A stretch of 64,000 nt of DNA from Xenopus tropicalis (GCF_000004195.4 NC_030678.2:63395378-63459377), one strand, 5' to 3'; counted from the stretch's first letter, positions 47,004 to 59,027 are shown. Notes: generated by a model not told the origin, from the letters alone. Numbers and translations are program-made.

Positions 47004-47007
47004 TTAA

Positions 47008-47777
47008 GTCTCTCTAGAATTTCTATCCATAAGGCTTTTACACTCTCTCCAGTGCTTGCCTTAAATATGGTTTTACATACAGACAATTGACCTCTAATTC
47101 TTTTTTTACTAGTCTTAAAAAAGGGTGTAGCCAGCCATCTTAATTCATAGCTCAGTAATACAAATTAACATCATTCTCACCAATTTTAGCTCCAAGAGAA
47201 CTTAGCCAAGTTTTTTCCTGTGGGCGAATTAGCCACTTAAGGTAGTTCATTTACTATGCAACAAGTGTTGTTGACCAGTTTTTTTCCTCATTTCTGCTAA
47301 GAAGACTAACCTAGTAGAACACCAGACTGTGGCTCTGGGTCTAACAACTCTTGGTATTGTCAATGTGGACTTAGCAACAGTAGATATTGATTGATACAAG
47401 ATTGTTTGTGTATGTATGTTGTCACTCTGTTCTGATTATTTATTGAATATTGCTTACTATTTTGAGTATTTCATGTGAAACTGATTACCTTTACTTATCA
47501 CCTAAACTTATTGTTGTAGGTAGCCCCATTACAACTTTCATCTTCAAAAAAATAGATTAATTGATAGGCAAAACTGAAAAAATATGAGAAACTATTTTTG
47601 TGATTTCTTACAATGAACTGTTTGTGGGTTTAGACACCTCACTCCCTCTTATTTTTGGATGATTAAGAGGGAAGTCTGAAGCTCACTTACCTTTGGGGTA
47701 AGGGCCTATAATATGTCGCAAGCCTTAAAATAAAAAATGATTTACATCAGTTGAAAAATCAGGGACACTTCTACTAA
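47008..47777. other. no gene seen
   Basis: Unassigned ppp1r12b intron. Confidence 0.4.
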
Positions 47778-48027
47778 AAGGTGGCCATACATGGGCAGAT
47801 TTCATCTTCCAATTCGTGTCCTTTAGACCAATTCAGCACCTTATCTGCCCTTGTATGGGGAAACCCGATGGGCCTACCTAACCAGTATCTGGCCTAAATT
47901 TGGCCAGATATCGATCAGGCAGGTTTGATTTTTCAGTCCTCTTGCTGTTGTTGTAATGAAATTGTTTGGCCCTCGGCCCAACTTAGGTGGGCATATTGGT
48001 GGAACCATATGGTGTATGGCCACCTTA
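47778..48027 (+). mobile_element. MITE of the AAGGTGGCCATACAC family
   Basis: AAGGTGGCCATACATGGGC and GGTGTATGGCCACCTT are inverted ends, and the interior matches 25089-25335. Confidence 0.88.
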
Positions 48028-48689
48028 AGCAAGTTGCTGAAACTGGATGGATTTTATAGTAACCCTTAAGCTGTGGGTTACATTATTTAAGGGCTCAACC
48101 CTGCTATATTATCTGTGTAACGAAGTCATTTTACTGGAGACAATATAGAACAAATACATGATTATCCTGGTCAGAGGCAATTTTCACACCGGAGCCACCC
48201 AGAGGCCCCCTAGCACTTACCTTTCCTGTTTCAAATGTTGTCTGGGGGGCTGCATCGCTGGTGCAGAGAGCGCAATTGCATTCTCTGCACTAGCAGAAAT
48301 GAATTTTCAGTTTAAAAATAAAATTTTTGCACCAGGAGCTCCTTTTTGCCACCCCTGGTAACATTGGGGGGAGGGTCTTCTCAGCAGTGCCCCTGATCCT
48401 AATCGAAGGGACGTCTGTTTGATCAGAAATGCTTATAAACAAAAAGTTTTTTTGCATAACAAACTGAAAGTTCCCTTTGCAACTGTATAAATACATTTGC
48501 AGGATGGCAGCTGTAGTTCTAAAGGAAGTTTTTGTCAATTTGGCATTTTGAATAAAGTTTAATGTGACAGTGTGTTTGACAGAAATCTGTCCAGTCATGC
48601 CTGCAGAAATGGTATTCATTTCATACATTACAAATGACAGCACATGCTTATTATTAACCTTATCCTTATCTTTTTGTACTGTGTTTTAG
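48028..48689. other. ppp1r12b intron; possible hAT-like remnant at 48180-48400
   Basis: 48190-48395 has CGGAGCCACCCAGAGGC, CTGCACTAGC and CAGTGCCCCTG words like the 46545 region. The rest leads to the acceptor at 48689. Confidence 0.35.
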
Positions 48690-48740
48690 AGACAAGATCA
48701 GTCTTCAAGTCAAGCAGAGGTTTTAGAAGCAGAAAAGAGG
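48690..48740 (+). CDS. ppp1r12b: ppp1r12b exon: coiled-coil continuation, 17 codons
   Basis: Acceptor GTTTTAG and donor GTAAGTG (near-perfect consensus) enclose RQDQSSSQAEVLEAEKR. The position matches the variable, polar segment of the MYPT2 coiled coil that ends in EMEKR in relatives. Phase 0 at both ends. It lies between a 6.8-kb and a 2.0-kb intron. Confidence 0.92.
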
Positions 48741-49189
48741 GTAAGTGAACACTTTGCATATGAAATGGGTCAGCAAGTTTAATTTTCATTTGCACTATAA
48801 CAAGATACATTTTAATCCAAAATAAAATCTTGTATGGTATTGTAAGGCATTGTGTGGAAAAATGGGTCTGGAGATTTGGGTGGGAGTATGAGTAATGACA
48901 GATCAGATGTGTATATATACAAGTTACAAGCTGGTACAAGTCTTAACTGTTTACAAATGCAAGAAGCCTGGCTGGAGTTAATGGCTCTAGATGAAAAATA
49001 TGATGCCATAGGCATTGCTAAAACATGAATGAGAACATAAATGTTTTTTTGTTTCACAGAGACACGGAAAATAGAAGAGGGAGAGAGATGTGTCTGTGTT
49101 TTAAGCAGAATTTATAACTAAATATAAAGAAAAAAGTAATGGTGGAAAATGAGGGGGCTAAAGCCTTACGGCTAAACTTTTTACAGATA
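48741..49189. other. ppp1r12b intron, no feature seen
   Basis: No repeat or gene recognised. Confidence 0.4.
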
Positions 49190-50225
49190 TTAATGGTACT
49201 TTCTTTACCTGGAGTAGGGCTCTTTGTGGGGTTCTGGAAAGTTCTGAATTGGGCCAACATATATGTTATTTAGTCATTAATAACTTAGGGGTGGGCCTTG
49301 TAGGCAATGTATTGGTGTTTACAGAGCAGATAACAAAACTATGCAGGCCAATTAATTCCATCTAGGATGGAATATGTTATGGTCTGTAGTATGAGGAAGC
49401 CAGTAGACTGCTAGTACTACACTTTTAGGTGAAATAGAAGAGCCCTGGCATTGTTTTCATTGACACCCTTTTGGGGCTGCGGACTTTCTGCTGCTGCAAA
49501 GACAAGGATTCTAAACAATGCTAAGGTTGATACGAAAAAGCGGTACAAAAGGGATCAGGCAGAAGAAACGTCAGAGTCAGGCAATGGTCACGAAAACAAG
49601 GCTTTAGCTACGATCTACAAACTTAGAACCAGCTTGGGCCTAGAGGTAAGAGTGCGCAGTCTCCTGGCAATCGTATCAGAATAAATAGATTTACAGAAAG
49701 AGAGAATAATTCTTCCTTTTTATAAAGCACTGATAAGGCCCCATCTAGAGTATTGAGTACAGTTATGGTCTTCAATGCTTAAATGGGTTATTATTGAATA
49801 AAAAAAGAGTCCAAGGAAGGGCAACTAAGCTGGTTAAGGGGATGCATAGTCTCCGTTATGAAGAAAGACTGGCCAAGTGGGGACTGTTGACACTGAAAAA
49901 GAGGCACTTAAAGGGGAGATATGGTAACTATGTATAAATATATAAGGAAACCATAAAATGCACTCTCTGATGTTTCATTTGTGTGTAGGGCCTTCCAGCC
50001 ACACAAGTGCTTCCACTAAGATTGAGAAAATGTGAAGTTAATTGCTGCCTGAAGTGGTTGTACTTGCAGATACATTAGAAGGGGTTGTATGGGTTGTCAG
50101 CAAGGAAGAAAACACAGGGTAATTGAAATTAGCTCTTTGCATAAAGTTGATCGAGGAACTAATCTGATTGCCATCTTGAACTTAGAAAGGATTTTTTCAC
50201 CTCTGAGGCAAATTTGGAGTAGCAA
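49190..50225 (+). mobile_element. old CR1-group LINE fragment I
   Basis: Coding-like traces in order: a GTFFTW...-type start, FINDL region (TAATAACTTAGGGG), CTATGCAGGCCAATTAATTCC, then CACTGATAAGGCCCCATCTAG, GGCAACTAAGCTGG and a 3' UTR with GATTGCCATCTTG. Many stops and gaps; considerably older than copies A, B and D. Confidence 0.7.
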
Positions 50226-50229
50226 GTAG

Positions 50230-50741
50230 CAGCAGACTTGTACACTTCAGCCCAACGTTGTCTCTTTAGAACTGCACAAGAACAACCATGTTCCATCCGA
50301 TTTGTTATTGGCTGTTGTTCAAAAGTTATCTTGCACACACACTATTATTATCATGTGTACATATTTAAAACACTGTTCTCTAATTAAAAGACTTTTAAAG
50401 AAGTAGATTTACAGATATGTGTAAGGCATTTAGGAAATAGGGTCCTGGCTGGCTATTGCAATATTTTCTCAATGGTACAAGTTGTCAGGACCAGCAGTGC
50501 TGAAATTAACATAGTGATAAGGTTTTACTCTATGCTTCTAGAAACATAATGTAAAACATATGTACTGTGCATATATTATTCAAATAATAAAGCTTTTTTA
50601 TTACCATATTTTGTATTTATATGAGTGGGAGCTGCCATTCCAATTAAATTAAATGAATTAGTTTTGATACACTGTGCTAAAGTAGTGTATAGTATGTTGC
50701 CCCAGTTTATAACTTTTTAAATGTTGCCCATGCTCTTTCAG
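50230..50741. other. ppp1r12b intron, no feature seen
   Basis: Nothing recognised before the acceptor at 50741. Confidence 0.4.
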
Positions 50742-50792
50742 GAGAAGAGAGTTTTGGAACGCAGAATGTCTGAGATGGAGGATGAGCTTAAG
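50742..50792 (+). CDS. ppp1r12b: ppp1r12b exon: coiled-coil continuation with RRMS motif
   Basis: Acceptor CTCTTTCAG and donor GTAAGAA enclose 17 codons, EKRVLERRMSEMEDELK. The xxRxLERxxSEMExE pattern is characteristic of the PPP1R12 family. RRMS fits the Arg-Arg-x-Ser consensus of cyclic-nucleotide-dependent kinases, so regulatory phosphorylation is possible but inferred only. Phase 0 at both ends means an extra cassette exon in the next intron, as known for MYPT1, would alter the C-terminus if its length is not a multiple of three. Confidence 0.94.
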
Positions 50793-52122
50793 GTAAGAAT
50801 ATAGACATAGTCCTTCGTCCCCACGCCATTTAACAAACTTACAGAGTTATGTTGTAAAAGTGCAGCATTAAAAACAAAACTAGTGTTGTGCCTTTGTACT
50901 GATAAGTAAACTACTGAGAAGGCTCAAAACAACATCTACTCAAATCATGCAGATATTTAAAAGGCAAGGTGCTCCAAAATGTGCTTTTACTAAGCCCCTT
51001 AGCCTTCATTCTAGAGCAATACTGTGAAAGAAGAGTAGTTCCACACTTAAAGGTGAAATAAAAATGTGCAATGAATGTTACTTTCATTGTTATGCCAGTA
51101 TTATAGTCATATAAAATAAGAAGCCCATTACAGAGAGAAAAATTACCCTTTAATAAGGCAACTTCACTTTTACCGCAGAGTTCAAGGGAAAGGAGTTAAC
51201 ATAAAAAAGTCTTCCTGTCTCTTGTGAAACAGCGTAATATATTTTACTATAGTAATCTATAACAAACATAATTTGCCATTTATCTACCATCAACGTGTCT
51301 CACTTTTGTAAGCAACTGTGAAGCTAATTGAGAAGCTTCAAAAACAGGACCTTCAGAGGCCAAAACTTTCCTCTTTCCTTAGCAAACTTCACCAGGATTA
51401 TAGGGGCACCCTACACAATCTTGCTCACCCAAAAGCCTCAGCGACTGTTTTCCTGCAAAAGTAGCTTTCGCAAGAGACCAAACACAATCTCTTTTTTAAA
51501 GGATAACATTTACAGAACAGCTCCAAAAGAAACAAATGATTCTTTATGTGGGAAACTATCATCATCAATGGTCTGCACACAATTGCCCAAGCTAGCTTTC
51601 ACTAGTCAGTTTTGTTGTATTTAAGTATTATATAATAGAACAAAATGTCAATTTAATTGTACTTGTTAAACATCATCTGACCAGTTTTAAAGTGCTTGTT
51701 GGAAAATGTAATTAGAGATACATATGTCCTTTATATAATTTTTAGCTACAGTAGATAAATGTAGATAAATTATATCATGTAATTTTTATTGAATCAAATA
51801 TATTTTAAAAAAATAAGACAATATTACATTTAAATGTGTCAGTTTAGGATTCAATGACAACAAATGGACAGGTTCTTGTTTAAATAGTACCTTATGCTAC
51901 ACTGGTTTGTATCATGACATCACTCCAGAGCATTTCACATTTTAAAGGTTGTCTTACTTTTACCCATGTACTTGATGCTGCAATGGCAGGCGAATAACCA
52001 CACTAGAAGTGTAGTTGCAGAGCAGTTGATATATTGTTTATCTTAAATACTACTACAATTAAACTCATATGACTTGCAGATAACACTATGATTACACTAC
52101 TCACAACTACCACATTTGCAGG
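50793..52122. other. ppp1r12b intron, no feature seen
   Basis: A 98-codon frame at 51328-51624 has no recognisable similarity and no clear splice sites. Confidence 0.4.
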
Positions 52123-52312
52123 TACAGGTATAGGATCTAATATCTAGAATGCTTGGGACCTTGGGTTTTCCACATAAAAGGTATTTTTTAAATTTGGATC
52201 ACTAATACTTAAGTCTGCTAAACATTTAAACATTAAATAAGCCACACAGGATAGTTTTGCCACCAATATGCAGCTTAATTAGGATCAAGTACAAGATTTG
52301 TTTATTAGAGCA
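52123..52312 (+). repeat. left part of a TACAGGTATGGGA-family MITE
   Basis: TACAGGTATAGGATCTAATATC at the left and CACCAATATGCAGC further in; the right end is lost. Confidence 0.65.
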
Positions 52313-52412
52313 CTTTTTATTTTTCTCCTTTATGTTCTCCTGCTTTTAGGTGGTTTAACCAAAGGCACACACTTCACCAGCAGTTGGTGTGTAATCACAT
52401 TTTACTTGTTCT

Positions 52413-52640
52413 AGGCAGTGTAGGACTGGGCCACCAGGAAAAAAACCTGGTGGGCACCACCAACCAAGGCCTGCTCCCTGCCGGCACCTGTGGGCACTGC
52501 CACCCCCATTCCTAATTTGGAGAAAAGCAGGATGTGTGTGCAGGTGGAAGGGGAGTTGTCATGTTGGCCGCATGCAGGAACTTGCAAATGGGATGGGGGT
52601 CCCTGAGGTGACAGCCCTGGTGGGCCCTGGACAACCTAGT
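52413..52640 (+). repeat. hAT-like MITE (GTAGGACTGGGCC family), ends uncertain
   Basis: GCAGTGTAGGACTGGGCCACC is followed by a palindromic AACCTGGTGGGC and GGTGGGCCCTGG at the right. No target duplication was fixed. Confidence 0.45.
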
Positions 52641-54184
52641 CTAGCGCTATCTCTTGAAAACACCCTAGGGGCCTGTCTGATTGATCCAAAGACACCATTG
52701 TCATAAGATCCCAGACAATGTATGCGCTCCTTGGAGCCTTTAGAGCCCTTTACACTGCTCCCACAACTTCCCCTGCAAAGATTCTGCATGGGATCCTTGT
52801 CACTGCTATCTTTCAGTTGTCCGGCAGGTAGCACACACTCAGACACACATTAACACAAACTTATTCTTACTTATATATATTACCATATAAGCACTAACCA
52901 TATAACCCCACACCCATGCTTTATAAAGGACCACCCCTGTAGGACCTTTTTGTATCCATTGTAAAAGGAAATTAATACATACTAATATAGAATATATTCA
53001 GGAATGAAAAAACATAAAAACCACATAACTCGGAATACCAGCAGACTCTTCTCTAATAGCAAGGTTTTGACCCCTTGTCCTCAGATTTCTGATCTATTGC
53101 CCTTAGCAGTAAAAGTAAAAATGTCTTACTACCAGACCAAGCATGAGTAAAATTAGATAACAGTGTTTGGAAAAAGATGAAACACGAACATGTGTATAAT
53201 GTAACACAAAACCTCAGGTTACTGCAACTGCCTAAACATGCATACCCTCAGGTACCCAGAATTGATGCAAATGATGGTGAAACTTTAGCTTTTAGACTAT
53301 ACATACTGCCCAGGCCCTGAAGCTCTTGTGGAACATATTTATTTTTCTGCAGCTTGAAGCCAAACCCATAACCCAAAACTTTGTGAGGCACTGTGAAACA
53401 TTCAGTTTGGTTGTAGTTCTTAAAGCCTTCATACTGAAAGTTTCTAGAAGAGCAAAAAATAATTTAATTTGGCTATAGCTTTTAAAGCATACATACTGCC
53501 ATGACCCAGCATTGTTTTGAAGCACCATAAAATATTCAATTTGGCTACGAGTTACATACTGCCAGGGCATGGAATCTCCTTGAAGCACAGTTAAGCATAT
53601 TAACAGCAATGCAGAACTGAAAATGCATAATAATCACTGAAATGCAATAAAACCACCAGAAATACAATAAAAAAGCAATTGCATAGTGTGATTAGCTTTC
53701 ACTTCATAGAGCAAAAAAATGGCACATGTGCCCCTGTACCCCAAAAAATAACTATTTGTGTGTGTAAGTGTAAAAGTGAGTGTTAGTGCAAATACTGTAA
53801 ATGTGTGTAGGGCAGAGAGGCTGCTGGATCATATGAAGGGCCACCACAACACAGAAACTGGAAGCCACAACTTGGGGGTGCAGAAAGTGTAGAAAATGGC
53901 AGACACATGATATCAGCTGTTGTCCTTGGTGATCGCCTCCACTGTTATTACCTAGAGGTTGTGGAAATAAGTGGAAATTCTGGCTTTAAAAACCACAGAT
54001 TGTAATTCCATTATTAGTAGCACGAGCGAATTAACCTCCTCTTTGGTCCTGAGTGGTGCTCGCACTAGTTCCTGCCCCCCCCCCCCCATATCACCCATGT
54101 TAAAAGTGAACTGCCACCTTAAACTTAAACAACCAGTAACATTAAAGGGGGGAAACAATTTTAACATTTAAAAAAATCAACATC
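52641..54184. other. ppp1r12b intron, weak internal repeats
   Basis: 53290-53590 repeats phrases such as ACATACTGCCA and GTGAAACATTCAGTTTGG / ATAAAATATTCAATTTGG three times. A poly-C run lies at 54077. No gene. Confidence 0.45.
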
Positions 54185-54345
54185 TGTCCTATTTATTAAC
54201 ATTTATTTATAAAGCGCCAACATATTCCACAGCGCTGTACAATAAGTGAGTTTCATACATTGGACATACAGAGTAACTTATAAAGCAATCAATAACCGAT
54301 ACAAGAGGTGAAGATAGCCCTGCCCAAAAGAGCTTACAATCTACA
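54185..54345 (-). repeat. dispersed repeat with AAGCGCCAACATATTCC
   Basis: TTTATAAAGCGCCAACATAT, CACAGCGCTGTACAATAAGT and AGAGCTTACAATCTACAG are phrases of a common vertebrate SINE/LINE-3'-end repeat. A diverged second copy lies at 54727-54900. Confidence 0.6.
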
Positions 54346-54726
54346 GTTCCAATCTATCGAGAAAAAAATTCTTTGTAACCCTGATCGGGTTCATATATTT
54401 TAATAACTTTTGTTCTCATCACTTCTGCAATTTCCCTTTACTTTGTTCTTTTCATAAATGGCAATGTTTAATATAAAAATATAAAATAAATTGAATGATC
54501 GATTCTGTTTAATCAGTTGATTGACTGAGTAACCAAGGGGTAAAATACTGTAAAATACAAAGGATACCTTTGTTCCTTATATAAAAGTCATCATAGTTTA
54601 ATAATGATGTAATTATGTGTTTTTTCAGGTTCCCTTTGCCTAATATATAATTTTGTTTAAAGATCACAAACAGTGTTAAAAGTATGCAATTACATGGGAA
54701 ATTAGGTAGGGGTGCAAATACTTTAC

Positions 54727-54900
54727 TGTTATTCGTTTATATAGCTCCAACATATTCCACAGCTCTTTACAGACATTATACATCATTCACACTATTCCCT
54801 GCACCATTTAGACACAGTTTGGCCAGTTTAATTGGGAACTTAATCTGCCTGTATGTCTTTAGAGGGTGGAAGGAAACCACAATACCTGAAACAAATCCTC
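54727..54900 (-). repeat. diverged copy of the GCGCCAACATATTCC repeat
   Basis: TTATATAGCTCCAACATATT, CACAGCTCTTTACAGACATTA and AGAGGGTGGAAGGAAACCAC are the expected phrases in order. Confidence 0.6.
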
Positions 54901-56057
54901 ACTCAAAAATAATTTTCACATTTCACATCCCACATCCCTAATATGGACATTAGACCTTTAGAATGATGATGTTTTAAAGGAAACTCAAATTTTGTATATA
55001 AGTTGGGCACATCTCCACCACGCGAACTGCATCATTGTATTTTACATATCTCCTCCGTTCGCCAGCACCATCACATTTTTCTAAAACAAATACCAGCATT
55101 CATGTAAAGGCCATTTTCCCTCTGACATGTCATCAGTGTAATTTATAATCTACAAACAGCACATGTGCCCAAAGGAGTGAGCACTGTAATGGTTAAGTTG
55201 AGCTTAAGGAGCTTAAGGAGGTTAGGAAAGAAAATAGGAGCAAACAGCTAGAGCAATGCCATCTCTTCATTGGCTGCTAGACTGGAGGGTAGCCAACAGC
55301 CAAAGAAAATTCCTGAGGGAGGGAGGGAGGGGGCTGAGTGGGTTAGAGGAGGAGAAGGAATCCTAAGTGATTAAGGGGATGCTGCAGCCTTACTATTAAT
55401 CATTAAACAACCAGAGTGGCGGGTATTACATTTTTTAAATAAGGCTGTTCACTGATTAATTTTTTGTGGGGCGGTTTACATGTCCTTTAAAGGTCTTATG
55501 AAGCAAAGTTCTTTTTACCTTCTGTATATATAGATAATTTGCCTTTTGGATCTGAATGTAAATCTTATTTTAACTCCTATTTTTTTATTTTGTTTATTTA
55601 ACAGTTTTTATTGCTTTTCAGAACCATACACAAACAACAAAGTAATACCAGAATAGCCTATGACTTGTCGTTATAATTGGTATCTTAAGGCCATACAACT
55701 ATATATTAACCGTAACTTATACTCTTTAAAGAGCACGATTGGGGAATAGAGAGAAGGGGAAAGAAGGAGCATGAGAAGAGTGTGGAAAAAAGAGAGAGAG
55801 AGAAAAAAAAAAAAGAAAGGGGATAGGGTATGTACAGGGGGAGAGACCCATTCAGTATCAGTGAAAACTTACATAAACATCTTAATTAACCTTATTATAT
55901 TTCCTCATAGTTTTTCTTTATAGTTTTTCCATAAGGACCATTTTTTGCCATACATGTTCATAGAATTCTTGTTTCTAGCATCGAAGAATTCATATTTTTC
56001 AGTTAGGTCTAGTAAATTTACCATTTCTGATTAACTCCTTTTTTTTTTTTTGCCTAG
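54901..56057. other. ppp1r12b intron; T2-type end and purine-rich tract
   Basis: GCGGTTTACATGTCCTTTAA at 55471 is a T2-type right end. 55740-55860 is a purine-rich run (GAGAGAGAGAAAAAAAAAAA). 55600-55735 may be a LINE remnant. Confidence 0.4.
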
Positions 56058-56144
56058 ATACTCACTGACTTGAAATCTGACAACCAACGTCTTAAAGATG
56101 AAAATGGAGCACTGATCAGAGTGATCAGCAAATTATCTAAGTGA
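56058..56144 (+). CDS. ppp1r12b: ppp1r12b last coding exon: C-terminal leucine zipper
   Basis: Acceptor with a T-rich tract ending GCCTAG, then 28 codons from ILTDLKSDNQRL to VISKLSK and TGA at 56142-56144. Leucines at residues 5, 12, 19 and 26 of this exon form a perfect heptad leucine zipper. In the family this is the LZ-plus C-terminus that binds cGMP-dependent protein kinase I and so couples nitric oxide/cGMP signalling to myosin dephosphorylation. The sequence is nearly identical to other vertebrate PPP1R12B ends as recalled. Confidence 0.96.
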   Translation: MLTDLKSDNQRLKDENGALIRVISKLSK

Positions 56145-57947
56145 TCACATTTCAGAGAGCACTAATGCAACCCTATACTGACACTTGCACATTAATTGGA
56201 TCCATTGTAGTATTGTTCAGTTACACTGACAGAAGTTGGTAACAGACCTGATTAAGTTAAGTGCAACTATTGCACTGTTTCTTTGCTACATATAAAGTTG
56301 TGTATATAAGAAAAATTAAAGGTGGAATGATTTCATTATTATACTACATATATGGAGCTGGTATACAGCTGCAGTATGTACAAATTTACTGTTTTATCTG
56401 CAACATTTTTTGCCACCTCATTAGATTTTTTAGGGGAACTACACTTTAACTTTATTTGTTATAAAGTTATTGATGGACCCATTTTGAATAATTTTACTAT
56501 AAGTCTTCATTATTTATTTTGTATTATTTTTTAACTATTAAGCTTCCTATTCTGGCTTTTTCAAGCCTGCAGCTGAAAATGGTTATCAGTGTTGCTAATT
56601 CCAACAACAGCAAAGACAAACTGACTGCAAGGCTTTAATTATATTGGTTTGTTTTAATCTGTCATGCTGATTTTAAGAAAATGCTTCCTGGTTTCTAAGC
56701 CACTTAGTCCCCTGCCAACCAATTAACAGTTTCAATTCTAAGTGGTGATATTGAGACAAAATTAAAGTGGAGATAGATTTGTCAGATATCCGTGTTATTC
56801 ACAAACCTCTATCTCCACTTTTGTGAATTTGTCTTTTAAACAGTTTTCAGATTTTGCCTTTCAGATGTCATTTTTCTGACAGTTTTCTATGAATCTGTCT
56901 TTAGCTCTTATTAAATCTATCAGTGTGCCATCAAACTCAATCCCACATCTACATGAGCCTTGAAAAAATAATTTTACCAGCAGGATTTTGCATTTCACAT
57001 TAGAGTCATTTCCTGAATGGTAATTTTCGTTTGCCTAGGAAAACTATTCATCATTGTTTTCAGGACAGGCTGGGATTTCTAATGTTTTCTATATTTCTGT
57101 GTAATTCCACTTCTGTAACAAGATTTATGGGTCTAAATACCTTCATGGCAAAAAAGTGAATCAAGGGCCCACCTCCTGCTCTAGTTTACCACTGCACTAC
57201 ACCTCTACAGCCACCTGGCCCACCCACCAACATGCCTGGTGAAAAGGGGCCCAACAGGAACAGGGTCCACCAGGTTTTTATCCAGTGCCCTGTTGGCGGC
57301 CAGTTTAACCTTGTACCCTAATATCCCAGTTTGTGTGTCAGGTGCATGTGCTGTTTGCCGATCACCAAGTTGCCTACTAGAAACAGAAGAAACACAGCTA
57401 AAGGTGGTGGTCAATGCTTTCAAGCAGCTCTGTAGTTCTGGACATGCTATGGGGGCACATATAAGTTGTGGCAAGTCTCAGTAAAGTAATTAAAGAGGTG
57501 GTTCACCTTTGAGTTAACTTTTAGTATTATATAGAGCATGATATATGAAATTGGTCTTTTTTTATTATTTGTGCTTTTTCAATCATTTTACTTTTTGTTC
57601 AGCAACTCTCCTGGTATAAATTACCTTAGCAACCAGGGAGTTGCTAGGGTAAAGTTGCAATGAGAGACTGGTATATGAATAGCAGAGGTCTGGATAGAAA
57701 GATAAGTAATAAAAAGTAACAATAAAACTGTAGCCTCACAGAGCAATATTTTTGTGGCTGCTGGGGTCAGTGACCCCCATATAAAGGTTGGAAATAGTCA
57801 GAGGAAGAAGGTAAATAAAAAAAGTTGCTAAGAACTGGCATATCTATAACATACTAAAAAATTAGCTTAAAGGTGAACCGCCCCTTTAAAGAGGGGGCAC
57901 TGCTGCCAAAGCTAAAAATGTGCCTGTGAGTTTTTCCTTTAAATAAA
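56145..57947 (+). other. ppp1r12b: ppp1r12b 3' UTR (end uncertain)
   Basis: Non-coding sequence after the stop. AATAAA-type signals appear only late: several inside the T2 MITE at 57494-57885 and one just after it at 57942-57947. The true cleavage site cannot be chosen from sequence alone; if a late signal is used, the 3' UTR ends within or just past a MITE. The stretch 56145-57480 otherwise shows no repeat or gene that I recognise. Confidence 0.4.
57494..57885 (+). mobile_element. T2/Kolobok-type MITE, complete
   Basis: AGAGGTGGTTCACCTTTGAG and TTAAAGGTGAACCGCCCCT are inverted ends, with TTAA at 57490-57493 and 57886-57889. It is the unnested sister of 20727-21937. It carries three AATAAA words and may supply the gene's polyadenylation signal. 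Confidence 0.92.
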
Positions 57948-58664
57948 AATGTATACAATATATTCACTCAAAATATTATTACTGTCTCATTCATTAAGCT
58001 AAAACTAGCATACCAAAGCAAATGTGAGGTAAAAGTGTGTTATATAAAAGATTTATAAATTACACTTTTTTTTTTAAATCAGTGTTTTACTTGTTCCTAG
58101 ATGTGTTAATGAGGCTTTCTGCACCTATTGTTCTAGGATTAGACACAGTTACATAGAGCTTTACTACATTTAGAAAATGTCGGGAAAAAAGTTTTCAAAA
58201 ATTTGTTAAAATGTCGTTTAAAAGACAAATTCAGAAAAGTGTCTAAAAAAAACTAATTACTTGAAGGTGAACAATACATTTATATATGTACTGTAGGTAT
58301 AAACATCCTCAAATTAGTTTTTATTCATAAACATGAGACACCGCTGAGCTATTTTTACTTTCATCATAGGATGAAATTACATTTATTCCACCTAAAATAC
58401 ACATTTATATAAGATAGTCATATATTTTCCCTTACTATTTCACAGCACCGAAGGCTGTTATTTTGCAGTCAATAAATACTGATGCCAGTTCAGTTGAGAA
58501 TCGGTGCTGCCTCTTTGCACAATCATATTTTGTTTTTAAATGATTCTTGAGATGTACTGTATATCTAACAAAGCAATTTTGTTTCAGTGCTTTGAAATAA
58601 AAAATATCACATAACATTTCAGAGTAGGATTTGTTATTCAGTAACTGAAAATTAATCAAAGGTC
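57948..58664. other. downstream of ppp1r12b, no gene seen
   Basis: AT-rich sequence without recognised repeat. Confidence 0.35.
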
Positions 58665-58897
58665 TAAATGCGTGAAAATTCGCAGCGAAAAAATTCATTG
58701 CACAGAATTGTTTTTGTCACGTGTCAAATTGGGTGCGATCGTGTCAATATGGGCACAGTTGCATCAAAATTGGACGCCAAAAAATAGACGCGGGCTACAA
58801 AAAAGATGCGGGTGACAAATGCGTTTCGCAAATTTTTCACCGTTTTGCGAATTTTATGGCGACGCAAAGCGGGACAGATTCGCTCATCACTAGCAAG
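58665..58897 (-). mobile_element. MITE with TAGTGATGAGCGAAT end
   Basis: On the minus strand it starts CTAGTGATGAGCGAATCTGT and continues GTCCCGCTTTGCGTCGCC. Inverted words (TTCGCAGCGAAAAA at the far side) suggest a terminal-inverted-repeat element of the hAT type. The left end is approximate. Confidence 0.6.
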
Positions 58898-59027
58898 AAC
58901 ATATTTGCCAGTGCCTTAGCAGTGTTTATCTTTTTATGTGTATTATGGCCAACACTTCTGGGCATCGTCCCAGCAACTGTTCTAGTTCTCAAGATGAGGA
59001 GAATGTAGGGGTGTTTAGGGTTACAAA

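Larger units (their letters stand above)
19812..56144 (+). other. ppp1r12b: ppp1r12b 3' gene region, small-subunit (M20/M21-type) transcription unit
   Basis: Seven coding pieces on the + strand join with consistent phases (102+17+148+105+51+51+87 nt) into 186 codons plus stop. Introns are about 14.4 kb, 7.1 kb, 192 bp, 6.8 kb, 2.0 kb and 5.3 kb, all GT-AG. The product is the regulatory C-terminus of myosin phosphatase. In the family the long MYPT2 subunit targets PP1c-delta to myosin, and a small 20-21 kDa subunit from an internal promoter consists of this C-terminus alone. ppp1r12b fits better than ppp1r12a because of the LTDLKSDNQRLKDEN-type end and the small-subunit N-terminus, recalled from the family and not searched here. 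The introns carry most of the mobile elements listed in this annotation. Confidence 0.9.

Noticed and set aside
52805..52830. TTTCAG...GTAGCA flanking 11 nt as a cassette exon
   Set aside because: Too short, weak donor, inside probable repeat sequence, and no family peptide matches.
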